NCBI GenBank assembly: GCA_023678885.1
Contig: CM043012.1
Coordinates: 14,544,036-14,608,035 of the forward strand
Source: Pogostemon cablin
Lineage: Eukaryota > Streptophyta > Magnoliopsida > Lamiales > Lamiaceae
Reading direction: 5' to 3'
Length of the DNA: 64,000 nucleotides
The translations under genes and the position numbers were made by a program. Shown one piece after another: positions 1 through 12,000 of the stretch; within the stretch, counting starts at the first letter, position 1; the number at the start of each line of letters is the position of its first letter. The notes below the pieces were generated by a model. It was given only the letters and a program-made list of their open reading frames with translations, was not told the origin of the DNA and ran no database searches.

Positions 1-1354
1 ATCCTCATCATCCCCATCAAGATCCTGAAAACAGTTCGAAACATTCACTGGATTGAGGGCAGGATCCTTTCTAGTCCATGCTTTCTTTGGAATAGTGAAG
101 CCATCCGATCCCATTTTATCCGAGCCTTTGCGGGATTTCTGCTTCCTCATTTGATTTTCTTTTTATCCTTCTTCTTAGAACATACTTCAACATTATGCCC
201 AAGAATTTGACAAAACTTACAAAATTCAGGGATGCTTTCATATCCAAAGGATACTCAGATTGCAGCCTCTGAAGTGTCAATATTCATAGCTACCGGAAGC
301 TCTTCCAAAATATCAGCCTCAACTAGAACTCGAGCGAAATGGCCCGTGGATTCAGTTAATGATTTGTCATCCACCCGAATTGGCACCCCAACAGCCGCTG
401 CAACCTTTTCAATCACCTCTTCATGCCACAATTCCAAGGGAAGCTCATAAATACGAATCCAAATTGAAACCAACAACGATTTAATCTTATAAGGATTAAA
501 CGTCGGTGTCTACTGTTGAACACGCAACTGTACATTGTCGTCTTCAAAGAATCTCTTTCTCAGAATTCCAATCATGATGTTAGCATCAGGAATATAAACT
601 GTATAGAATCTTCTTCCAATGTGAATTGCCAAAACATCTTTTAAAGAAAAGGTCCGCTGGAACAAAGCTTCAACTTCTGTCTGTGATAACAGCTTTGAAC
701 CCTTAGCATTGAGTACCGTAACAATAATAAATTGGGAGAAAAGCTTTTTACGGCTCTCATAGAAACTGCTTGAGATAGATAAAGTAGGAATATCACCTGT
801 TTTATCGATTGGTCTCGCCACAGGATCGGAGAAAGGTCCCTTACATATGGCCGATTTAATCAGCGAAATAGGATCGTATCACTGCCAACCTTCACTGCAT
901 ATGATCTAGGATCATTACGAGTTCTGATCGGAGAAGATCGATCAGCAGCAACCCCACTGTGTACGTGATCAGTAGGTGTTTGTTCAGAAGGGCCACCCTT
1001 TGGATTAGGGTTCGTAGAAAAATCCTATAAATTAGGGTTTCCTGAAGACTTGCCCTGCAAGTTAGGGTTTCCAGCAAACTTTCCCTGCAAGTTAGGGTTC
1101 TGAAACGCAGTGAGCTCAGAAGCCCTCACCGTGTTGACACCCGAGCCTAGATTGATGTGGTCGGAGCCATCGTTAGGTGGCATCTGTTGTCCAGAGTATG
1201 CCCAGTTACGATGAAGTAAATTCGCGAACCATGGATTCGAGGAGTGATCAGTCTGATCAAGGTTCTGATCAGACGAAGATGGAGGCTGAGAAGTGCCTTC
1301 ATCGGACAGAGGCGCTTCCATGTCGGAAGAACAGCGATCAAACGCGGTCAACAA
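1..1354 (-). pseudogene. LINE ORF1-like (DUF4283 plus zinc knuckle) relic
   Basis: Broken coding relic read on the minus strand. From about 1354 (a better-placed Met is at 1321) to 1025 it encodes a polar N-terminus with NPNLQGK repeats. The segment 821-255 resembles the DUF4283 domain of plant LINE ORF1 (WIRIYELPLELW, then GHFARVLVEADI). At about 231-176 a CX2CX4HX4C zinc knuckle can be read (PEFCKFCQILGHNVEVC). It is followed, after a frame change, by a basic tail and an acidic segment to base 1. ORF1 proteins of this type bind the element RNA. In-frame stops lie at 508-510 and 255-257, and frames change near 1025-821 and near 150, so it cannot be made as one protein. ORF2 would lie beyond base 1. 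A purine-rich stretch at 1360-1400 could be the old 5' UTR. Family assignment is by motif recognition; the element ends are not visible. Confidence 0.7.
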
Positions 1355-1598
1355 GAAGAATTTTTAGAGAGAAGGGAGAGAAAAAAATCTAGAGAGAGAA
1401 ACATTTTTTCTATATTTACATATTTATTAATTGTAATTAATGATACTAAAGTAAATAAGTCATAATAAATATATAGGAAAAATAAATAAATAATAAGACT
1501 ATACGTGAACAACGCAAAAAAGGACTATGCTATACTATACTATGCTAAGAATATATATATATTTAGTATTATTTTTTAATCATGATTATGGTTTAATT
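1355..1598. other. AT-rich spacer with purine tract
   Basis: A GA-rich tract (about 1362-1405) borders the LINE relic and is followed by AT-rich sequence. No gene or repeat boundary is visible. Confidence 0.5.
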
Positions 1599-1770
1599 CA
1601 AGAATACTTGAATCGATCCTCTTACTCTTGAAAAATCGATTTTTAAGATGTAAATCTATTCAAAAATACTTGAATCGATTCTCTTCCTCTTGAAGAATCG
1701 ATTCTTAAGAGGTAAATCGATTCAAGAATACTTGAATCGGTTCTCTTCCTCTTTAAGAATACTTGAATCA
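1599..1770. repeat. 62-bp tandem repeat, about 2.7 copies
   Basis: The word ACTTGAATCG recurs at about 1606, 1668 and 1730, a regular 62-bp spacing. Copies share TTGAATCGATTCTC and a small AATCGATT palindrome and differ by scattered substitutions. The third copy is cut short. No coding potential is seen. Confidence 0.7.
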
Positions 1771-2292
1771 GGTAGATCGAATATCTACTTGATTTGCTCT
1801 ATCGAAATAAATTTTTATACTTTCATAAATCAATTCTCTAAAGGAACTTGAAGAAAGCTCTTATTCCTCTTAGAGAATCGAATATGTGTATTTAGAATGA
1901 ATAACAAAAGATCTTATTTATAGGTGAGTGAGAGAGAATATTATATGGAATATTCTTTTTTCCCTTCATATATATGATTTAATTTGATATTAATAAATTT
2001 ATTGCATTAACAGATTTAGTAATTAATTAATGATACCTACATAAATAAATAAAATATTAAAATTTTAATTATTATTAAAAATAATAAACATATTATTTAA
2101 AAAAGAAAATATTAAATAAGGAAGTTAATTAAAAGTGAATAAGGAAAATATTAAAAAAAGTATTAAAATTTCAAAAAATTGAGAAAATTACACGTCACAT
2201 TGGAACACTCTGGAAACAACACATCAGTAAGAAAAGTTTCCGCTATAATATACTTAAGATGTACATACGATATATATATATATATATATATA
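1771..2292. other. AT-rich intergenic sequence
   Basis: Very AT-rich, without a convincing ORF, terminal repeat or RNA gene. Confidence 0.5.
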
Positions 2293-2294
2293 TA

Positions 2295-2498
2295 CTCCCA
2301 CCGTCCCGTTTCAATATTTACGTTTTCCTTTTTGAAATATGGGACCCACCTAAAATAATTAATATATCATCTAACACTAATACACCTATCGACTTTATAT
2401 TAAATATTATATCTTTCCACCCATTATCTATAAAAATATTATGCTCTTTAATCAACGTGCAAAAAGTAAACATAAACATTGAAACGGGACGGAGGGAG
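2295..2498. mobile_element. Stowaway-type MITE
   Basis: The left end reads CTCCCACCGTCCCGTTTCAA and the right end, reverse-complemented, CTCCCTCCGTCCCGTTTCAA. TA lies on both sides (2293-2294 and 2499-2500). This is the terminal inverted repeat and TA target duplication of Stowaway (Tc1/mariner-type) MITEs. The interior has no coding capacity. Confidence 0.85.
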
Positions 2499-2730
2499 TA
2501 TATATATGTATGTATCAATTGCTTCAACTAATTCTACTCTTATTAATTTACCTCTCTTACACAGTTAGTTTGAAGATATTGTGTAAATTCTCCTTCACCT
2601 TTCTCACTTACCTTTCGGCTGTGAATGCATATAAAGGTAAAGATGAATCACAACTCTTATCCTTATCTGATATATGCTAGTAAATTAAGCACTAGATCTT
2701 ACAACTCATCAATCACATGTCTAATTATAA

Positions 2731-2736
<6 letters not shown>
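2499..2736. other. AT-rich spacer
   Basis: No gene or element end seen between the MITE and the microsatellite. Confidence 0.4.

Positions 2737-2803
<67 letters not shown>
2737..2803. repeat. (TA)n microsatellite
   Basis: An uninterrupted TA dinucleotide run of about 67 bp, followed by imperfect TAT/ATT repeats to about 2880. Confidence 0.95.
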
Positions 2804-2805
<2 letters not shown>

Positions 2806-2884
2806 ATTTATATACATACAATTATTATTATTATTATCTATACCTATATATAATACCAATTATTATTATATATATTATAAACAT

Positions 2885-4124
2885 ATATTTATGGTGGTAT
2901 TATAGTTTGTTGAGAACTTTGACTTGATGCCCCGGGTGATGCTCCACCTCTGCCTCCGCCTCCGGTTCCACTTTCACCTCTCCACTTGAACTTAGTTGGC
3001 TACCACCCTCATTTTGTTGTCCTTGAATTTGAACATCATCTTCGTCGCCGTCGGACTCAAAGTCATCTCCAAGTATGTTTCTATAATTTAAATCATAGAA
3101 ATGAGGGTGGATATTATCCTCCAAAGGAAAATTAGGATATTGTGGTGGTGATGGAAGTTGTTGATTTGGTGATGGAGCCAGTGGTGGACAATTGGCTACG
3201 TTGGCAATAATTCTTCCTTTGTCTCTAGAAGATGTGAGGAAGAACCGGAATCGGAAGAAGAACCTCTCCTTGATATTTTTTATTTTTATTTTTATTTTTT
3301 TTGTAATGTAGTAATAGAAGAAGTGAAGAAGTAAACTAACAAGTAAGTAAAAGAAGTAAGAATGAAAATTATGAAACTAACACTAAGAGTAAGATAGTTG
3401 AAACTTGGAAGTTGGAAATAATGAAACTAAAAGAATGATATGAAACTTGGACTTGAAAAAAAAACTTAAGAGCACAAATTGAGAGAGTAAAGTAGTGAAA
3501 TGATGGAAATTGGATCAAGAATTTATTGTAGAAGAAGTAGAAGAGTGTAGAGAAGAGTAGTTGTTGTGTGCTCAAATGAGCCCCAACAAAGGGTATATGT
3601 AGAGGATACAAAATAATCACAACCATCCATTTCAAATCAAATTAATCATAGCCATTGAAAAAAAATTTTTGATCTGTGAACCATCGGTTCCGAACTGGCG
3701 CGGGGGATGCTGGTAAAATCTTGGTCGTTCATCTCCAACAGACAAGGAATCTCGTCCATCCGTTTGAATTTTCAAATTTTGGTTTTGGCTCCAAAACCGC
3801 CGGTTAGAGAGATGAACCGGAACTGTCAGTTCAGCCTCCAACGACTACTTTTCATCCGGCTGTTCATCTCAAACGGTCACTTCATCTTGTCCGACGTCTA
3901 TTGATTTGAAATTAAAAAATAAAAAATAAATGGGAAGGTTTTCTATTTAAGCGGCGGTTTTAGCTAGCAATTTCGGCTTTTCCCTAGCTGGAATGGGAAT
4001 CGAATCGTGTAAATTCCAGTTTTGATTCAAAATATCCAGTTTTTGAACTGTCGATTCTGATTCCGGTTAAAATTGGCTGTTTTTTGGTTGGAATCGGTGG
4101 TTCCGATTAAAATGTGCATGTCTA
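2885..4124 (-). mobile_element. 5' part of an hAT-like transposon, truncated
   Basis: Reading on the minus strand from 4124, the sequence opens TAGACATGCACATTTTAATC, a typical hAT-style terminus. About 850 bp of leader follows, with repeated AACCGG/GAATC words. Then comes a proline-, serine- and acid-rich coding start (about 3270-2900). The element stops at AT-simple sequence near 2885 and no matching second terminus was found. The superfamily call rests on the terminus style and on the transposase-like N-terminus. Confidence 0.5.
2900..3270 (-). pseudogene. hAT transposase N-terminal relic
   Basis: The minus strand encodes a low-complexity segment (NCPPLAPSPNQQLPSPPQYP) and then an acidic one (DDFESDGDEDD and EPEAEAEVE). 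This is like the disordered N-terminus that precedes the BED zinc finger in plant hAT transposases. Frame changes are needed near 3235, where an SSSDSGSSS-type start is in another frame, and again near 2930. No zinc finger or catalytic domain is present because the sequence runs into AT repeats. The composition is not diagnostic alone; the call depends on the hAT-like terminus upstream. Confidence 0.4.
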
Positions 4125-4129
4125 CATAT

Positions 4130-4338
4130 TTGTTGAAGATATGCGAAGATTTCAAGATTTTCATGATTTAGGTTCTCTTTCAATGATGCTTGTGGAGACA
4201 AAAATAAAATAAAATCATGTGCCTTATTCAATGATTTATTTACTTATCAAGTTGATATTAATTCTTCCGGCTGCTACTGTGAGTCTGGAAAGAATTTTTT
4301 TAGGGATAACGTATGTAAAAAATAAGATGTGTAATAAC
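4130..4338 (+). pseudogene. hAT transposase C-terminal dimerisation-domain relic
   Basis: Plus-strand translation at about 4240-4320 reads LIKLILILPAATVSLERIF. It is close to the well-known LPVATASVERAFS signature of the hAT dimerisation domain and is followed by a YVKNKM-like tail. Upstream, FHDLGSLSMMLVET also fits the region before this domain. A stop (TAA) interrupts the segment near 4207. It is in the opposite orientation to the N-terminal hAT relic next to it, so the two are not one gene. A hAT-type MITE interrupts it downstream. Confidence 0.6.
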
Positions 4339-4346
4339 ATGGGACT

Positions 4347-4819
4347 TAGGGATGGCAATTCGTGTTATTAGGTCGGGTTTCGTGTCGACATGATAGTAAC
4401 ACGACACGATAAGGGCAAACTTGAACATGAATCGATAAGAACTCGTTTCGACATGAAAAATATCGAGTTGACACGACACGACATGATAACAACATGATAA
4501 GAAAAAAAACTAATTAAAAGTAATAATTTTTTTAAAGGAAATATATTTTAAAATTATTAATAAGTATTTTTATTATATATTTACCAAATTTTATATTTAT
4601 ATCGGGTTGTTAACAGGTTAATGAGTTGTTAACGGGTTAATGAGTCATCTGTTAATATTAATCATGATTAACAAGTTGACACGAACACAATACGAACACG
4701 ACATGAAATTTTAGTGTCCTTACCGAGTTGACTCGATAACGACACGAACCCAATAAGGTCAAACACTAATTCGTAATTATTGTGTCGTGCTCGTGTCGTA
4801 TCGGGAATTGTCACCCCTA
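4347..4819. mobile_element. hAT-type MITE with 8-bp target duplication
   Basis: The left end TAGGGATGGCAATTC matches the inverted right end TAGGGGTGACAATTC. Flanks are ATGGGACT (4339-4346) and ATGGGACC (4820-4827), an 8-bp duplication with one mismatch, as hAT elements make. The 473-bp interior repeats CGACACGA and TAACGGGTTAA-type words and encodes nothing. Confidence 0.85.
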
Positions 4820-4827
4820 ATGGGACC

Positions 4828-6536
4828 TGGGTGATCAATTGCTAAAGGATAATTCTCCTGTGCACCTGGGTGCATCCTAAGATATGGTGTACCCATTTTC
4901 AGAAATGTATACAATTATGAAAACCCAATACAAGACTCTCCACCAAAGATTAAAAATAATAATAATAATAATTTATGAAAATCAAGAAACTAGATCGATC
5001 AATATGTCAGTGCAACCGCTGTTCTCTTATATGTGCCTTTGATTTTAGGCTTAGGCTGCATATGGACTTGAAGGAGATGTAAAACTCCAACTTAATTTAC
5101 AGTGATGAATTGTAGCACATCTGCATCGAGAGCAAACAAGAAAATGATTACGGCTTGTACAAGTAGAACTATATGGAGTGCGTCAACACCAAAGATCTTC
5201 ACCCGGAGTTCAGCTTGTCGGAAAATATCGCAGCTCAGGTGTTTACAATGGAAGCCTTTTGACTTGCCATCTAGAATGGAACACCAGCAATGCAATGAGA
5301 CAATTTGACCCTCATCTTTGCCTATTTACAATTCGATTCCAATTTGACTTCAATGGAATCATTTAAGGAAGATAAGATCGGTCAGGATAGCATGAAATTA
5401 GCTTCGTTAGTATTTGGGCAGATCTAGCTACCCAAATGGTTCAACTTGCCAAATACCATTAATCTTAAGTTTTTTATTCAAATTTTCAAATGTTGGAGAC
5501 TTATTTGCAACTTAAGTAAAGCTAGTTATTTTTTATGCAATTAACCCATAAAATAATGAAGGAATAAAATGAAGCTAATTAAATACGAATTAGTTCAATT
5601 TGACAAAATATACCAAAATTTCATTCAGGCAAGCATTAATTCCAATTATTTCAATTTATTGATCATATATATGAGAACCATAATTCGAAATAGCTTGACG
5701 GGCCTCATTCTTAAAGAATTGAAAATGTTAAAATGAAATGAACTCTTAGAAGACCTCTAATAATTTTAAAATCTCAATATGTGATTTAAGTAAGCATGAT
5801 CATTCAAATATAGTACTGAGTCAGTTGGATTATTCTCATTTCGCAGTCTAGCGATTTTGTCACGAATTAATCCAAAAGCTTACTAAATAAAATAAAACTT
5901 CAACTTTTAACAAAAAGTTAAAGAAAATTTTGGTTCTTTGCAAAAATATAATCTACCCTAAACTCTAACTAAGAAAAAATTTTGCAGAATACATGAAATT
6001 ATTTACAATCCTTTGATCTTCACTAGAAGATTTATCAGATTACCTATCAAGTGCACAAACCAAATGATACCATTTTTTCATAGAACTTTTCATGATCTCG
6101 CTATTTGGAATACATACTTGCTGCTCAGGGGTAATCCCCTACTTCGTCTTGATGAGATCTAGTAGTATGTGGATTAATATTAATATTAATATTAATATTA
6201 TTATTATTATTATATTGAGTGATCCAACCCCTTCAATGACATACAATTTATTTATGCAATTCACCTTCTTCATCACAGAGCCCTTCTTTGCTACCCTTTT
6301 ACATCAATTACAATACGTAGTTATACATGCTTTAATAAATGCAAATGAAATCGAGTGATAAAATAGTGATGAACCTAATTTTTTTAAGTTATGGTAAATA
6401 AATTAAGAAAAAAAATTAAAAGAAATATAAAGTCATTTGCCAGTTGAGATTTATATATTCCTAACTTTCTTTTAACTCTTAATTTTAATAATCACTAGAC
6501 CAATGTTATTGTTATAAGATTGCCGTACTACATAAA
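4828..6536. other. AT-rich intergenic sequence without a recognisable gene
   Basis: Only short ORFs with no recognised domain (for example around 5092-5366 and 6092-6358). It holds small AAT (about 4953-4973) and TTAATA (about 6176-6212) simple repeats. No element termini were recognised. Confidence 0.5.
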
Positions 6537-6933
6537 TGTTGTATTATATACTAAAAGCCTAGCTTTTGTATAAACAATTGTTTTAACAATGTTTTGAAAT
6601 GAGAATGATCAAATGTTTGCTTTTTATAATTTGTTTATATTTTGGATACAATTGTCCATTTACTGTATATTGTAGATAACATGGTGTATGGCGTTACATA
6701 GAAGATCATATTATCACTTCCTTATAAAGTATAAATAGAGGCTCACAACTGATATAGATTTGGACAAACTATCTAAATAGTTGTATTGTGAATTGATATT
6801 AGTTTATCTTAATTATAAAACTACACTAGTGTACTTAGTGTGTATTGAGTAGGACCGTTTGAGTTTGTTCAATTTGTACTAACTATATAAAAGAACAATG
6901 CCTCAATTATTTTGGATGTTTGTACTCTTAATC
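6537..6933 (+). repeat. Old Copia LTR, first part (interrupted by gypsy element)
   Basis: It begins TGTTGTATTATATACTAAAAG, like the LTR start of the Copia element at 34-42 kb (TGTTGGATTGTATACTAAAAG read on its coding strand). It carries the same following landmarks, including GTATAAATAGA near 6730 as a TATA box. The LTR is cut at 6933 by the gypsy element and resumes at 15571. Flanking bases ATAAA (6532-6536) could be a target-site copy, but no partner was found. Confidence 0.75.
6929..6933. other. Target-site duplication TAATC (left)
   Basis: Five bases TAATC directly before the gypsy LTR. The same five follow the right LTR at 15571-15575. Confidence 0.9.
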
Positions 6934-8886
6934 TGTGATACCCGAGCTTCTCACTACTCATGTGTCAATATAATTTAATTTTTGTTATGTGCATTTTATA
7001 ATTATGTGATAATTGTTTTTACATTTTAATTATCTTTACATTTTATTTGATACATACGTGATAAACATGGTGACAATATGTGAATATATGGGTACTTAAA
7101 TATTTACATGCATTAATTTGGATATATGAGTAAATTATTTTATGTGTATAAACACTTTATTTAATTATTAAATATAGCACGTGTTTTCATAATAATAATA
7201 TAATATATATATATATATAGTCAAAAGTTGCTGCAATTGTGATTGATGGATGATTAGGCATGCATGGCTGCTGAATTTCAACCGTGAGTTTTATAAAAAA
7301 AAAAAGTCAAAAGTTTTTGGCAGCCAAATTTGAATGCATGCATGGCTGCAAATCAGCCGTCATTTTAAATAAATAAAAAATTGGTCAGCCACCTCTTTTC
7401 CCCTTGCTTATATATACCTTATATTCCAAATCAATCAGCAATAAAAAAAAGAGAGAGAGAAGAAAGGGAGAGAGAGGAGAGAGAGAAGAAAGGGAGAGAG
7501 AGGAAGAAGAGAAAGAGAAGAGGGAGCGCGCCGGAACGTGCGTGTCGCAGCGAATTAGTTACAGTTCTTTACGAGGTTTATATTACTGTCGGAATCCAGG
7601 TAAGTAGAAGTCCAACTACAATGCATAAACATGTTGTTTGTGAATTATTTGTAATTAATATGTGATAATTATATTATGGATTATTTGTAATTAGTTTAAT
7701 TACGATATGAATTATTTGAGATTAATTTGTTATACAAGCTGTGTATTTATGTGATTTGGAGAAAGTAGGGTTCATATTTAACAATAGTATTTGTAAATTA
7801 TTTGTGATAATTTTGTGATACAAGTTGTGAATCCATGTGATTGGAAATAATATTATTATCCTATATAGATCGGTGTAATTGGAAACTTTTGCAAATATAT
7901 TTGTATGGTTTGAGAAAATATTGGTTATAAGGATCTGTGGGATCCAAGATGAAGTTGTTATTCCAAAAAGAGATCCGTGTGATCCAAGTTGAAGTGGTTA
8001 TTTTATAAATGAATCTATGTGATTGAGGTGAAGTTATTATTTCAGAAGTGGATTTGTGTGAATTGAAATTAAGTTGTTACTTTATTGTGATTAAATGTTG
8101 ATATTGATATTGTAAATAATTTATGATGCACATTTAATTGTTCTGGGTGCATACCATGCATAAACATGAAAAGTGTTTTCCTCAAAATTAATAAGATACT
8201 AATGGTGTGTGCGGCCACTATATATGTATCTCTGTCAGGGTTCGGAAAAATTATTCCCGACATTTTTATTAGAGGTTCGGAAAAATCGTCCCCACCACTT
8301 TGCCAGAGTTCGAAAAAATCATTCTCGGTACTATTTTCGAGGTTTGGAAAAATCGTCCCCATTGAACTCATTTGGGGTGCATATCATAAGTGTGTCGTGG
8401 GGATCCCGGAACATGAACAGTTTTCAAAATAAAAGAGATCAATTAGAAAAAATTAGGAAATAAGCGATAGAGAACTAGATGCATTTTCATGTACGGACAT
8501 GCATGATTTCTACTTACTGAGATTTTTATCTCACTAGTTTATGCATTGTAGGTGAGCCTGTTGATGATTGAGTTTGTGATGTGACTGTGCAAGCTGTGGA
8601 GCTCCTTCAAGGTTTTGAGCGGATGTACATAGATGACGACCTGTTGGGCTAGGCCGTGGGTTTATTTTGTTTCCGCTGATGTTTTGGTTGTGCAATATAA
8701 TAAGTATTGTCGCGAGTTTGTCTGGTTTGAAGTGGTATTAGAAACCAGTCACGTATGTTGAACTGGTGTGATGGTGTTGGTTATAAACATATTATGTGAA
8801 AAAAAAATTATATGCATATTTTTATAATGATGATGTTTATGTTAAATAGTATTTGAATTATAAGTTGTGTAAGGTGGGTCGTGTCA
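6934..8886 (+). repeat. Gypsy 5' LTR
   Basis: Starts TGTGATACCC and ends GTGTCA. A TATA motif (TATATATA, about 7409-7416) lies just before a GA-rich leader tract (about 7450-7530) and is the likely promoter. A series of AAAAATC-spaced GTTCGG words lies at 8238-8360. Short ORFs inside the LTR are not coding. Confidence 0.92.
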
Positions 8887-8889
8887 GAG

Positions 8890-8901
8890 TGGTATCAGAG
8901 C
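8890..8901 (+). other. Primer-binding site (initiator tRNA-Met type)
   Basis: TGGTATCAGAGC, three bases after the 5' LTR, is the usual plant sequence complementary to the 3' end of initiator tRNA-Met. It starts minus-strand DNA synthesis. Confidence 0.92.
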
Positions 8902-9050
8902 ATGGCTTGGGTCCTGCAGACTGTCTATGTACATGAACTCATTCTTTGGGAGCGCAGCTTTGCAAGTAAGTGTTATTTTCCTTCTATGTTGTTATGTGTC
9001 TTATAAATTATATTGGTCATGGGGTGCAGGAAGCGTAATTATTAGACAAT

Positions 9051-12000
9051 ATGGTAAGGGATACAAGTGAAAGTTCTGAAGGGGATAGGACTGCTGAGCA
9101 AGCAGCACCTCCTGAAGGGAATAATCGTGATGCGGTGATCACTCGACTAATGGAACTGATTGAGCGCCAGTCCCAACAGATACAGCAACTAATTCAGCAG
9201 AGAGATATGGGTGGTCAACCAGAGGGTAATGCAAACCAAGATAGACGTCAAGTAGAACGTGTGGAAATGGTTTGTGAGAGGTTTCGAAAGCTGAGCCCTC
9301 CAATATTTGAGGACGCAGCAGACCCCACAGATGCAGAGGATTGGTTACGCACGGTGGAAAATATGTCTCAATACAGTAGAATTCCAGATGGGGATAGAGT
9401 GCTATGTGCTTCTTTCATGTTACGAGGAAGTGCAGGCCACTGGTGGGATACGATTAAAAGTATCGAGGATGTCACAACTATGACATGGGAAAGGTTCAAG
9501 GAGCTTTTCAGAAACAAGTACTTTACGGCACCAGTGAGAGCCATGAAGATGAACGAGTTCATACAGTTGAGGTAAGGTGGCATGTCAGTCACAGATTACC
9601 TTCGTAAGTTTGAGCAGTTGTCGAGGTTTGCTGAACATATGGTTAGTACGGAGGCACTGAAAGTGGAGAGATTTGTGGAAGGCTTAAGGCCTGAACTTTA
9701 CAGAGATGTGAGTATGGCGGGACTGCATGGAGCAACATACTCACAAGTTGCAGAAAGGGCTCAAATTGCTGAGCAAGCGGAGATGAGGATCAGACAAGCG
9801 CAAGCTATCAGACGTCAATTTCAGCAGAAAACCAATGCAGCAGTTTGGGAGAGTTGATAAGAGGCCAATGCCATTTCAGAGGCCGAATTCAAATGTTCAA
9901 GTGGAGCAAGGACAGAGACGAGGAGAACCCAACAAGCGTCCTAAATTCGATCAGGGTAAGGTGCCACCGGCGCCGCCACTACCTATATACCCTAATTGTC
10001 TTAGATCACATGGTGGAGAGTGTCAAATTCCTCCGAGAACGTGTTACACATGCGGGGAGAAAGGACATGTGACTACTACTTGTCCTAAGAAAGAAAAGCA
10101 GGCACAGCAGGGAAGAGCTCCAGCTAGGGTGTATACTTTGACGCGAGAGGAGACAGACGCGAATCCTTCAGTTGTCACAGGTAAGTTCTCTATTTTTGGC
10201 ACTTCTACATATGTGCTATTTGATTCTGGAGCAACACATTCATTTGTATCCACTGAGTATGTGAAAAAGTTGGGAGGAACACCTAACTTGATAGAAGCTA
10301 ATTATGAGGTGATGATACCTTCTGGTGAGTCAAAGCAAACTAATCAACTTCTTCGAGGTTGTGTTATTCATATTGAAGGAACAAGACTCCTCGCTAATTT
10401 GATTATGTTAAGTATGAATGATTATGATATCATATTGGGCATGGATTGGCTGTCAAAATACGGTGCTACAATAGATTGTCAGAAGAAGAGTATCACTTTT
10501 TAGCCAGTGAAAGGAGAACCGTTCACTTTTATTGGAATCAAGAAAAGCTTTAGATTTCCGATGATATCAGCAGCAAAAGCACAGCGGTTGTTGGAAAGTG
10601 GTTGTGAGGGGTATCTGGTGAGTGTAATGAATGTTGAGGAACAGCAATGTCCAGTTCTCAGTAATGTACCAGTAGTTCGGGAATATCTGGAGGTATTTCC
10701 AGATGATCTTCCAGGTGCCACCAGACCGAGAAATAGAGTTTGTTATTGAGTTACAACCAGGAACTGCTCCTATATCTAAAGCGCCATACAGAATGGCACT
10801 AGCTGAACTGAAGGAATTGAAGATACAGTTACAAGAGTTGCTAGACAAAGGATTCATCCAACCTAGTTTCTCTCCTTGGGGAGCACTAGTTCTGTTTGTT
10901 CGAAAGAAGGATGGCACATTGAGGATGTGCATTGATTATCGGGATCTCAACAAAGTTACGGTGAAGAATAAATATCCATTGGCTCGCATTGATGATCTGT
11001 TTGATCAGTTACAGGGTGCAGCTATCTTTTCGAAGATTGATTTGCGGTCGAGGTATCATCAGTTGAAGATAAAGAAGGATGATATTCCAAAGAGTGCATT
11101 CAGTACAAGGTACGGGCACTATGAGTTCTTAGTGATGCCGTTTAGATTAACAAATGCTCCTGCAGTATTTATGGATTTGATGAATAGAGTATTTCAGAAA
11201 TTTCTCGATAAATTTGTGATTGTGTTTATCGATGATATTCTAATTTACTCTAAGAATAAGGAGGATCATGCACTGCACTTGAGAATGGTGTTAGAGATTC
11301 TGAAGGAGAGACAGTTATATGCGAAGTTCAAGAAGTGTGAGTTTTGATTAGACCGAGTTGTTTTCTTGGGACAGGTGGTATCGGGAGAAGGAATTTCAGT
11401 GGATCCAGGTAAAGTTAAAGCAATCCATGATTGGCCACAACCCTCAAATCCCACTGAGGTTCGTAGCTTTCTTGGATTGGTGGGATATTATCGAAGGTTT
11501 GTTGAAGGATTTTCTAAGATTGCTTCACCATTAACACAGTTGACCAGGAAGAATGTGAAGTTCACATGGACGGAGGAATGTGAACAAAGTTTTCAAGAAT
11601 TGAAGAGACGATTGACATCAGCACCTATCTTAACTATTCCTACGGAGACAGGAAACTTCAAGGTTTACAGTGATGCTTCAAAGAATGGTCTTGGGTGTGT
11701 ATTGATGCAAAATGGGAAATTGATAGCGTATGCATCCAGACAGTTAAGGGAGTATGAGAAGAATTATCCAACTCATGATTTAGAGTTAGCCGCAGTGGTG
11801 TTTGCAGTCAAAATTTGGAGGCATTATCTGTATGGGGAACATTGTGAAATCTATACTGATCATAAGAGTTTGAAGTACTTTTTCACTCAGAAAGAGTTGA
11901 ATATGAGGCAAAGAAGATGGTTGGAATTGGTGAAGGATTACGACTGTGTTATCAATTATCATCCAGGAAAAGCCAATGTGGTTGCTGATGCATTGAGCCG

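Noticed and set aside
2625..2927. ORF with YIYIYI repeats
   Set aside because: It is the translation of a TA microsatellite.
7381..7665. Arg/Glu-rich ORFs at 7381-7665 and 13988-14350
   Set aside because: They are translations of the GA-rich tract in the gypsy LTRs.
8069..8463. ORFs of about 85-105 codons on both strands, repeated at 14754-15147
   Set aside because: They are in the gypsy LTRs, over the repeated GTTCGGAAAAATCG words, with no domain.
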